Below, in pieces: positions 24,546 to 35,679 of a stretch of DNA of 64,000 bases. Every line of letters begins with the position of its first letter. The first letter of the stretch is position 1. Both the position numbers and the translations under genes were made by a program. Origin of the DNA: Azolla caroliniana (Eukaryota > Polypodiophyta); the NCBI GenBank assembly GCA_043228905.1, contig JBHGNT010000003.1:20336001-20400000 (forward strand). Direction: 5' to 3'. The notes under the pieces are model-generated. The model searched no databases, had not been told where the DNA came from, and worked only from the letters and a program-made list of their open reading frames with translations.

Positions 24546-27500
24546 ATGGAAAACCCTAATATTGACCCGAAATCTGTCTCTCAAGACCTTAACCCCGATA
24601 CAAGCAAAAAACCTGACCTTATTTCTAACCCTAACTCTGACCCTAACACAGAAGAAAATCTTTCCACAAGACATATGCCCCTTGATTCAGTCAAAACTGG
24701 GCAGATGCTTGCCATACCCTCAAAGAAGAAGAGTGAGTTTGAAAGAGAAATAGAGCTTTTTGAAGCTGCTGAAAGAGAACAAGAAGCACGGCTCCTTGCA
24801 TCGCTTCAGAAACATCAAGAAGATAAAAAGACAAACAACCCTATTAACTCTTCTCAACCAGTTAATAATAATGTGGATAGAACAAAGGATTTAGAGGAAG
24901 GTTATGATTATTTTGGAGAACGCACCGATTCAGGTCGAATTCGAACACCAGTTACTAGACTCTCACAACAATCCAAGAGGAAGAGAGTAACTCGTGATGC
25001 TTTTTCAAATGAGACAAGTGGTAGTGATTATGAAGAAGAGGAAGAAGAAGACAATGATGATGACGACGACGACGACGATACACCAAGAAGAAGTAGTAAG
25101 AGAAAAGCTGGTGATTTTGTTGGATGGGCATCTAACGCGTTAGTTAACTTTCTACATGAAATTGGTGAGGATTCCAAAAAGAGATTATTGATAACAGCAG
25201 TCAACAAGATTGTATTGAACTATATACAAACCAATGAACTTGCCCATCCTCAACATCATGCTCAAGTAAGATGTGATGAGAAACTACATACCCTCTTTCA
25301 GAAGAAGAATGTTCGCAAATATGAGATTATGAAATTGTTAAGGGCCCATGTTGCTTCAAAGAAGAGGGTTGGTGCAAAGGTACCTAAGGCACCAAAGGCA
25401 CCAAAGACAAGTGATGATGAAGATGAAGACGATGCAGAGCTGGATAATAGTGATGAAAGGCGACAAAAGCATAGGAAATCAAAGAAAAATATTGTCGATA
25501 CTAGGGAATTGAAGCCAGATGCTAATGATTATGCCGCCATTGATGTCAAAAATATAAATTTGATATATCTGAAGAGGAGTTTACTAGACTATCTGCGTGA
25601 AGACCCCAATTTTGAGAGCAAAATTGTTGGGACATTTGTGAGAATACGGGTCCCAGCAATGACAAACAAGACTGAAGCGTGCTATCGGCTTGTTCAAGTT
25701 ATAGGTAAGTCCTTATTGCATTTTCTAGTGTACTCAAACATCTAGTTGAGTCTCCAAAAGGATAGAGAGAATAAAATTTGTTAAGCTGTTATTCATCATT
25801 GTTGAGTTAAACTTTGCCAAAGTGCAATATTTAAGATTACAAACATTGCCAAAGTGCAATAGTTAGCAGACATACGATAATAGTGCCAACACATGATGTG
25901 AGACAGTAATAGATAAGCGAGGTTTGAAGAACACCTATGAAACCCTAGTTGATCAAGCCATTGTGGAAATTTTCATGATGAGCAGAAGTGTGCTATGAGA
26001 ATTCTGCAATCTAAATATAGTATCAATCTGGATATTGAACACTTGAAACAATACTTCCTATATACTTTAAGCAGCTCTCTCCTATGTATGCAAAACTAAG
26101 GAATTGCATGTATTTGATGTTTCAACAGTTATTTTTTGACGCCAAGAGTTTTAGTCAGGCCTTATGTGTATTATTATTTGACCTTCATTTATTAATTCAA
26201 AAGTTTTGGAAAAAGAGTCAATCTCAGAAGAATCTACATTCTCTGCTACTAAATGAAAGTGTTCGCCTGCATTAGATTTGGAGATCTAAGTGCCACCATC
26301 TCTGATGTCAAAAAATGACTCTGAACTATTGGAAACATTGAAGCTGACTTTTTAAGTGTTTTTAAATGGTTTCTGAACGTTTTTATAAATTTTCTCATTG
26401 AGGGTAGTTTGCCTCCCATCATTCAATTTTCATGTGTCGATTCATTGCCACAAACAGCCTACTGGACTGTAAACTAAGTGTTTTTAAATAGTTTCTGCTC
26501 TTTTTATAGTTTTCTTCTCTCCTTGAGAGCTGTTTAGCTCCCATTATTCAATCTTTATGCATTGGTTCATTGCCACAAGCAGTTGAGTGGACTGGACAAA
26601 TTTGAGACCATTTTATGCATGACGATAGCACTCTGTAAAAATTTGTTGGGAACTTCTGAAATGAAACGTAAACAGAACTGCATGCGTGCTGATAGATGCA
26701 CAAGAAGCTTTTGAGGCGTGGTAGCGTATTTTCTATCACATGCCTATTATTTTGAAGAGGGTACATCTGCCCACTCTTTCTGTCAAGTAAGCATGATGAT
26801 GAACCCAGGGTCCATGGGTAATGTGCACACTTTGGACAAAAGTCGAGAGAATGTACATATCACCATAGAATGATGCAGTTAGATTTTTTATGGTATGAAA
26901 TCAAGTGGTAAATTTTATATACTGGACAAACAATATTATCAAGTGCATAAAAAGCTGCTATAATTTGAGAGCTCATGTTGTAAGGACTAGCTCATGCTAG
27001 AATTTTGGAGCCCTAACGTTTGGAAGATATTTGATGGCTCAATTTGGGAATTTTGCTAAGGACTCAAATGTCTCATGGAGATATCACAAACCTCTTGCTT
27101 GCTTCTTCTTCTTCTTCTAGGTCACAGAAATTACAGTTTTTTGTGTTTTTTGGTGGATCAGAAGTCAAGGTTTTTGATTTCTTTTAACAGAAAATACAGT
27201 TTTGGATTTGTTGTTTACAGATTCAAAAATTAGGGGATTTTGAAATATCCTAATAGTCTCTATGATTTTAAAATTAGAGTTTCAGCAGAAAGAAACTGGC
27301 CGGGTCACTTCTGGGTGTCTCCTTGAACTGTTGTTTTGTTGGTCTTGAGACCTTTTTGTGGTGATCTTTCATAATAATTGGAAGAATAAATACGTACCTA
27401 CAGGGACACAAACTTTGGGGACAGTCATTCTATTGTGGTGTATCTCCTAGTTTCGTACTTCCTCTGAAGCATATATTCAATGATTATAGGTTGGATGAAA

Positions 27501-30500
27501 GCTAATTATTGGTAAAGATGTTAATCACCGCCCTCAATGTCTGTTCAGGCTGGTTCAAGTGGTTCCATCACCAGAATAATCATCTCCTCACATAAGGACG
27601 TAAGCCTTGACAAGTAATGCATGAATGTTTCCAAATTCAAGGATTTCATATCTACCTTTATATGCCATATGGAATGTAGTTTATTTTAAGACATGCAATG
27701 AAAAGCCAATGGTAACGTGTGCAATGTGCTGAAAAAAGGTAGCTTTTACAAGGGGTCTCAGAGAGAAGGCAACCTCTAAGAAGTAAAGGCAACAACTTCT
27801 GTTTGGACCAAATATTGGGTGCACAGAAAAGTATGTTCCTTTATGAAAAAGGGTTGATAGTTATTTCCATGCTCTTTCTCATTGGGAAGAGTATTAGTTT
27901 GGGACTGATTTTGCAGTGATTCTTGGAACTTGCGGATAATTTCAAGAATGCTGAAACTGTTGGCTATGATAAGTTGCCCAATGCGTTGATTTTGGATAGC
28001 TTGTGTCTATGCTTAAGTACAATTGGGTGGTAAATGGCCCATGAAATATGTACACATGCTTGTGACCTATATATATACTTATATATAGGATTTTCTACAT
28101 ATGCAGTGGTGTAACTCATGTTTGGCATCTAAAATGCATGCATAATGACATGTTAAAATTGTTGTAGATGAAGGAAGTGAGATGATTTTATGGAGTTAAC
28201 TTGTTAAATGCATGCGTCTCAACCGACAGGGTAGTTTTCAAATTACATGCTATTATGCCATGGACTATGCTGTGATGGTTAGCTTTGGGGCATGCCAAGA
28301 AAAAGAAGGATGTGGCTTAATATGGATTTTTGAAAGTAATTAACTTGTTGCTCCATGTTCCTCCGTGGTCGACAATTAATTGTATTGGTATTGTGATTCA
28401 TATGGAAAATGTATTGTGCTGTTCTATTAGAAGAGCTGAGCTTAACTTGAAATGTGTTTAGGAATGAGAACATCAACGTCAAGATGTTTCTTGTCTATTT
28501 TCAGTAAAACCCCAAATACTGCTGGGTCCTGCAGATAATTTTCCATGCTTTTGTATTTGAGCAACCCAATTTCAACATTCCTGAGCACGCACCTGTTCTA
28601 GCATATTTTTCTGCCATTCTCGTGGTTTCCTGCTTTTAGTTTCCTTGGCAAAGCCCTTCATGCTTAGGGTGTAAAACTATGTATCATACTCCTAAATTTG
28701 AGAATAGAGAGCTTTTATCAAAACTTTAGGTGGAAGTGGTTTTTATTGTTATGATGATCAGTTTGAAAACAATTATAATATCTTATGCTTTTTGCATGTT
28801 GTTAGGAATAAAGAATGTTCAAGGAACCCAGAATACTAAGGTGGGAGATATGATTTTAGAGATTCTAAATCTGCAAAAACGTGAAGAAGTCACTGTAGAT
28901 GCTGTTTCAAGCCATGACTTCACCGAGGTAAGAACAGTATTCCACATGTTATTGTAAAGGTGCTTGCTAATGATAATTTACGTGGCCTTTGTTCTGCAAC
29001 TCCAAAATGATGATTTAACTGTATTCTTGTTGATCATAGAAGGGATAAAATCTTGATAAGGTTCCCCATAGAAAACTTCAGAGCTTTTTGCTAGTTTCAT
29101 TTGAGTAAAGAGGTTGTTGCATTGTATGCAACATTCTTGGTGACAATTCGGGAAGCTTGCGAGGTACCTTGGTAAAATCTGATCATCAGGGGTACAACGA
29201 ATAAATGTGTGAATGGTTATTTGTTATGCTATTCCATTGCTATTGTTTGTAGAGAAACGCTGCTGCACATTCAGGAAATTAGATTGCTCTTTATCAAAGC
29301 ATTTGACACCCTGTTGACCCCAACTATTGGTCACCCTTCCAGTATTTATTGTATTAGTAATTTATAGGAGACGATAAAATAAGATAGAGCTTCCAAAGCA
29401 TTCTCCTTTAAGCACACAATCAAAGAGAGTAAATCAGCTAGGATTCCTTCAGATTTGAGCTGTCTATATCGATTTCTACATCAAAAGAGAGGTTTGTTGA
29501 ATAAACACGTTTTTCTCACATTGCCTAGTGTCTGCACTTCAAAAGGATATCTTAGTCCTATTATCTAGCTGCTAACTTATAACTTTTAAGTGACTTTAAT
29601 CGGGAACTAACTTAACTTTACTCTATAAGTCACAACATTACAATTTGTCACATGCTCTACACACATCCGAACTCCATGCCCACTAGATCGACCGCATGCT
29701 GATGTCGGGGCTTCCTAGCAAGGTTTTCTCAAGTCTATTAAAGATTGGCCCTCAACCTTCATACTGGCCATGCAACGTCATCTTGCGTGATTTCAACAGT
29801 TTGAAAATAAAGTCAAATAAATTAAAGAATTCTTAAATACTGCCATAAAAGAGAATGGATTAAAAATTGCTGAAACTAGGAGAGCTCATCCATACAAATC
29901 ATGTCCTAATCAAGGGCGAGTAATATACAGGTGCAAAGTAGGAAAAATATGTGAATAAGCTTGCTATTACTAGTATTACTAGTAAATATGCTAGGCCAAT
30001 AAAGAATGCATAGAGACACCAAAAGCCATCAACCTTGGTTAACTGTGATTCATTACTTAAGCTCCAAGTTTCTTGTCCTCTTGAAACTGTAGCATAAACC
30101 CTCTATACGTGCATCCGACTTCTTAGAATTTGAAGATAAAAAACACAACACCTCCATTATATCCCTTGACTGTGTTCATAGATGTAAGTGTAAGCGCCGA
30201 CTTCTTAGAATTTGAAGATAAAAAACGCAACACCTCCATTATATCCCTTGACTGTGTTCATAGATGTAAGTGTAAGCATTTCCATAGTGATTACCCTTTG
30301 CATACTGGCTGTTCACTTTTCTGTGACTGGTTGGCTGCTTTAGAGCATAAAAGATTTTCTTGCAAGAAGATTAAGGCAAGGTGAAGTTATCTCAAAGCGG
30401 TAAAATAATCCTCCATGAAACAAAAGAAGCTATGAAGAACCAGAATTTTAACAAGGCATATTCAAATGTATTCTGTGGCATGGAAAAATATTTTGCATGT

Positions 30501-33500
30501 CTTTAGTGACATAGACCTATTTCGCTTTGACACATAGAACCTCTTATCTATTTGCATGGTCTATGCAGTTAATGTATATTAGAGGTATTATAGGACTCAA
30601 TTGTTTTAGAGTATTATTGTGAATTTCATTTCAGGGATAATGAATTTTAGTAGGGATGTTTCCGAAGTTTTGAACAATCATTTCAGAGCTCTTTAGTTTA
30701 ATGATAATTCTGTATTAGAAAATGTTTATGCATATGAAAACTGACATTTTCCTATTTTGATTAAATGAGTGAAACAGGAGGAGTGCCAGCGTTTACGGCA
30801 ATGTGTAAAGTGTGGTCTTCTAAATGCAATGACAGTGGTCAGTTCCATTGTAGTTTCACTTGGAACATTCATTTGTACCAACATTTAAGGTTTGACCCAC
30901 TGCATTTATGCATTTCAGGGTCAGCTCGAGGAAAAAGCTAGAGCTCTTCGAGAGGCCAAGGTGAAGGATGTAAGTAGCTCAAAAACTCTATTGTACAGGC
31001 ACATCATGTGCCTTCCTTAAATGAGATTATGATGGAAAAATTACAAGTTTGTCATTATGAAATTTGACATTTAGTTTGCATCTCCCTTATCCACAAGTTT
31101 GAATTTTGTGATCCGACACTCAATTTGAATTTTTAAGCTACCCATCTGGATGGCAAGATTGACTAAATTCTGCACGTTGCTAAATTTCTATTTCCCTAGT
31201 ATATCAAGAAATTATTATGAAATTAAATATAATTGGAAAGAGATCCAAGATTCCTTGCTCTATAACCTCTGCTCAATGAGCAAATTGTGCTATATCCTGT
31301 TTCTCTTGAATAGAATAAAACCTTTTAAACTATTATAATTTGAGCATATGTTAAAAAATTTGAATGGCTGGAAACAGATCCTATTATTAATTATGTTTTA
31401 AACATCTCATCTCACCCTGTGTCCCAGAACCTTGATTCAGTTGTATCTATCTATGTTCTTGTTATCATCATCATTCTATATGAATATGGAGATATTTTTC
31501 AAGTCTAGCTGTTCAACTGGTATTTTCATTTCAATGGCTATTCAAAACTAATTGGGGATATTTGCATTATATACCAAACTAATCATCTGTGTCATCAACA
31601 GTGGTTTGAAAACGAGCTTGTTAGGCTAAGTCATCTTCGAGACAGAGCAAGTGAGAAAGGTCGTAAAAAAGAATATCCTTTTATTTGGTGTCTTATAATT
31701 GGTAATTAGTATTGAATATCCTTTTATTAGAGGGTTCATCCCATCCAGCATAATTCTTAACTAATGTCTTCATCATGCACGCTTAGAGAGTGTGTTGAGA
31801 AGCTTCAAGTCTTGAGTAGCCCTGCACAAAGAGAAAGACAACTAAAGGCTCCTATCGATATCAATATAGATCCGCATATGGACCCTGAATATGAATCAGA
31901 AAATGCGGACGATTTATCAGCAAATAGCATAGGTATACAACTTCTTTTCCTTTCCTGTAAATTAATACAAGACATCTGTAACTCAACTTGTACTCGTGCA
32001 GGAAATCAAAGTGACTGGGATAACAGCATTATTCAAAAAGTAAGGGAAAAGACTGGCCCTGTGGAAACGTCTCAGAATGTTGGGAACAAGGGAAACTTGG
32101 CTGAAGCCAATCCTCTTTCAAGGATAAGTATAAGTGAGTGCAAATCAAATTCATTTAGAAATAGAGATAACTCTGGACAGCTCCAAAGATGGGTTCATGA
32201 GAGTAGTGTTGAGAGATGGGATAATGGTGCAATAAATACAGATCATTCAAGTACCAGTTGGAATCATCAGAAGAATTTCCCCAAAAAGGATGATATCTGG
32301 GGAGACAGTGTAGAGATTTACCACCAAAAGGACGAGAAATGGCAAGGCAATTCAGGGGGTTCTAAAAAGGTTGGCGTGGATGGTAACATAAATGAACAAA
32401 GTTATAGAATGGACATAAGAAATGATCACAAATTTGACGAGGATCAAGATGATGGCTGGAGAAAGAGAGGGAGATGTATAGAAGCTGAAGGACCTTCAGA
32501 TACATACTATGTTGATAGCAAAAGCAACAATGAAGGAAACAAAAATTATGAAAGTTGGAGATGCAATTCAGATAGAATGGATGATGGATCCAATAATCTG
32601 GGCAAAAATGATTTTGAAAGAAACGGGTATGCTAGAAAAGATCACAAGTTTGATGAGTGGGGTGGAAACAGGGTAAGTGATGGCAGATGGGTCGGTAATT
32701 TCTCCCAAGAAACAAGTGACAATGGAGGTATAACTAGTAGAAATGACAATGTTCTGAGATCTAATTCAGGTGGAAATACTAATGGATGGCATAGTATGGG
32801 AGTTAGGAACAACATAGATGATATGGGAGGAAGGAACATAAATTATTTTGGCACAAAGCCAAACACTATCGGTTATATAGAGCAAAGTGATGGTTCAAAT
32901 GGCCAGAATGGTGGTTTATCAAGAAGAGAATGGATTGATTCAAAATCTCCATATATCCATAGAGAAGCATATGATACGTTATCAGGGAGGGCAACACACT
33001 TGCAAGTTTATATGGGGGTTGATGAAAATGAAAAGATTTGGTATTATCATGATCCTACTAAAAAGGCCCAAGGCCCCTTTACAATGGTTCAGCTTCGACA
33101 ATGGGAAAAGACAAAGCTTTTTCCTCAAGATTTACGTGTGTGGCGAACTACAGAGACCCCGCAGGATGGTATCTTATTGACAGATCTTCTACAATTGAAG
33201 CTGGGAAAAGAATTCCACCATGGATTTGTAGAGAACCATCGAGATTTCGGGAATGCTTCTAGTGGTTGGGATAGTGGCAAAATAGGTTCAAATTCACAAG
33301 GAAACTATTGGGCAGTTGAAAAACCCGACCGTGTACCACATGATGGCGGATCAAGGCAAGAAAGAGGTTGGGAATCAACACAAGGACTTCCTCGTTATGA
33401 TGATGAGAGAGGAAACTTTGGTCGGGAAAGAGGTTCTATCGATTACCATCCTCATCGACCTGATCAGCAAGCTAATGGCTTCGGAAGGTTCCCAACTAGC

Positions 33501-33575
33501 AAGAAAGATTGCCCTTGTAGGTACTTTGAAAGGGGTATGTGTAGCAAAGGTCGAGATTGTGAATTCAAGCACTAA
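24546..33575 (+). CDS. SWIB / Plus-3 / GYF / CCCH zinc finger protein (NERD family)
   Basis: The Arabidopsis relative NERD (CCCH protein 19) links chromatin and RNA silencing; related proteins are probably nuclear chromatin or transcription factors. Exons 24546-25704, 28806-28927, 30778-30837, 30919-30969, 31602-31672, 31781-31932 and 32002-33575 give 1062 aa. After an acidic, Lys/Arg-rich N terminus (poly-Asp near 165-175) comes a SWIB domain at about 190-275 (FVGWASNALVNFLHEIG). A Plus-3 domain follows at about 333-470 (YLKRSLLDYL, YRLVQVIG, TVDAVSSHDFTEEE). A conserved LRECVEKLQ block sits at about 488-500. A long Asn/Gly/Asp-rich stretch precedes the GYF domain at about 882-940 (WYYHDPTKKAQGPFTMVQLRQW). 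The C-terminal CCCH finger is C-x7-C-x5-C-x3-H, ending three bases before the stop. No PHD finger is present, unlike NERD itself. Intron 5 appears to be AT-AC. Confidence 0.9.
25705..28805 (+). other. First intron of the NERD-like gene
   Basis: This 3.1 kb GT-AG intron splits the Plus-3 domain between VQVIG and IKNVQG. It includes a diverged ~125-bp tandem duplication (about 26350-26600, each copy with 'aagtgtttttaaat' and 'cattgccacaa'). I see no other gene in it. Confidence 0.7.
26350..26600. repeat. Diverged tandem duplication in NERD-like intron 1
   Basis: Two neighbouring ~120-bp blocks share the order 'aagtgtttttaaat.gtttctg', 'tttttata', 'ctccca.tattcaat' and 'ttcattgccacaa.cag'. Identity is moderate. 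Confidence 0.7.
28928..30777 (+). other. Second intron of the NERD-like gene
   Basis: This 1.85 kb intron contains the 82-bp tandem duplication at 30115-30278 and otherwise AT-rich DNA without recognisable genes. Confidence 0.7.
30115..30278. repeat. 82-bp tandem duplication in NERD-like intron 2
   Basis: Two head-to-tail copies with a period of 82 bp begin at 'ccgacttcttag' (30115 and 30197) and differ at about one position (cacaac versus cgcaac). The event is recent. Confidence 0.93.
31673..31780 (+). other. Probable U12-type AT-AC intron in the NERD-like gene
   Basis: The intron begins ATATCCTTTT, an exact match to the U12 AT-AC donor consensus. It ends CATGCAC, with a branch-site-like TTCTTAAC about 20 bases before the end. 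Exon 5 ends with GA and exon 6 starts with G, restoring GAG and then the conserved LRECVEKLQ block. An in-frame TAA at 31758-31760, with no AG acceptor between it and the CTT codon at 31782, rules out an ordinary acceptor that would keep Leu-Arg-Glu-Cys. Confidence 0.75.
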
Positions 33576-35679
33576 TAGCAATGATGCTATGTATCAAAAG
33601 AAACTTGTAATGTTTGTGTTTCGTTAAAATCATTTTGTGTACACTGTCAATACATCTCATAATCACATCTTTCTTGTTGGGAATTTGATGACCAATATAG
33701 CTCCAAAGTAATCGTTTTATAGTACTGGATGTGGATTCAAATGTCAACCTTGTGCATATTTGATTAATTAGCAGCATTTAGCATAAAATTAAACCTACGT
33801 TAATATTTTGTCACTCCCTTAGGATTTTGTTTATGGAAAAGTTGGCCATACATCATTTGTATATGATATTAGATAAACTGAAATGTGAGTTGACCTGGTT
33901 TTAAGTGTTAGTTTGTAATTAGCCATACATTACTAGACGTGTTCCCCTCACAAACATGTCTCATGTACACATCTGATGAAGAGATAAGGGAAGAAGGTTT
34001 AGTGAGGAAAGAAAACAGTTAGATCTAACATTTGAATGGTAAAGAACACTATGACACCAGTGATTCCTGAATGGCTAACCAAATATTGACGTAAACTCAT
34101 GCTAGAATTTAGGTCCGTGACACCATTCTTTCACTGGACAGTTGCTTCCATGGGATTTCATGGTGCTTGTGAATGAGCATTATTGCAGATAGAAGCTCCA
34201 GCATGTCTCAGGCTTCAATATGATGAATTTTTCATAGAAACTGTTATCCTCATTATGGTAAACTCATGATCGAGCCTTAAATGGTCATTTATCAGAGACT
34301 CGAAATAGTGCTGAAATGGTAGAATATTAGGTCCGCAATATAGACATTCTTGCAATAGACATTTGCTTTGATGGGATGTGTGGAGTGGTCATAGTGATTG
34401 AAGCTCCAACGTTTCTCGTGCTTTAATATAATGATCATTTCATAGAATCTCTTATCCTCATCTTTGAAATGATAATCTTTTTCACATAACCCTCATACTC
34501 ATCAACATCATGATGTTTACATAGGAACTCTTATCCTGATAGAGTGGATGGTTTGATGGACTTTATTGACCTTGTTACTATTAGACTAACCACATGATCG
34601 CCCTTCACCAAAACAATTGCAAATCCTTTAATTTTGTAATATTAGAAATGTGTCATTATGAGTGGTGTGCTTAAATTGTTGTAGTAGCAATGAATCTCTT
34701 CAATACGTATTAGGAAACTTGTGTACTTCAAATTTTCATTGATGACGGTGATCAAAACCTCTCATAAGGTCCTTATTGTCTTCACAATATCTCACTAGAA
34801 ACATTCAAGAATTAATGGTAGGTACATACATGAAGACGCTCAAAAAATATGGCAAATTCTAAATAAAAAGTCTAGGCATATGCATGATGATTGTCAAGCA
34901 CGACCTAGTTACAAAGAGATGATATGGCAAATGCTTTAAAGATTCTTGGAAAATATGGCAAATTCTAATGATAAAAGTCTAGGCATATGCATGACAATTG
35001 TGAGACATGAATTAGATACAAAGAGAGAAGAGATGGTTTTTGAGAACATTGACTGCAATATAAGTAAAATAATAATTAAATCTCCAAGCAACAAGATATC
35101 GAAACATTCAAACATAAAGTATTCTAATGGTCAAGATGCTCCAATTGAAGGCAAGGCACCCTACATCATAAACTAATGATTTGGCAAGTTTTGACAACCT
35201 CCAAAGCATTCTATCATAATGGCGTCCCCTAAACTCATACATCTCTGGTCCGAGGACAAAGGCTTATTCTGAATTTTGTCAATGTAGGATTTGAGAACAC
35301 CTAGGACACATTGCATGCAGTGCGACTAGTCACACATGCAATAATGGATTGGGTGTGATGGAACGAGCTAAAAGCAGCAGCAGGTCCAAATATGATAAGT
35401 TAGTCATAATCTCAGCCTAGCCATTTCTCACATTATTACTAATATAATTCCAATCTACAAATGGAGGAACATTCTTTTTCATCGAAATTAACATTAATGT
35501 AATAAGAATATTTCTCTCTCTACTTCATACAAGCAATTTGATAAACAACCTGGTTTTCTACTAATTTATAATCATGTATTACAGTATTAAAAATTTAAGA
35601 AAAACTAACAAAATAAATAAATGAAGAGAAATAATATATGTATATGGAATGAGGAAGTTTCCATCAAAAAGTATTTCTA
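33576..35679. other. Convergent intergenic DNA between the NERD-like and kinase genes
   Basis: Both flanking genes end here, so each end is presumably 3' UTR. The middle has a diverged tandem duplication at about 34840-35040 and a possible gag zinc-knuckle remnant near 35260-35330. No intact gene is visible. Confidence 0.6.
34840..35335 (+). mobile_element. Possible retrotransposon gag remnant with internal duplication
   Basis: Two ~100-bp blocks share 'aaatatggcaaattctaa' and 'aagtctaggcatatgcatga' and lie about 105 bp apart. Further on, near 35270-35325, the plus strand reads EFCQC, a stop, then EHLGHIACS, which resembles the CCHC zinc knuckle of plant copia gag proteins. Broken and short, so tentative. 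Confidence 0.3.
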
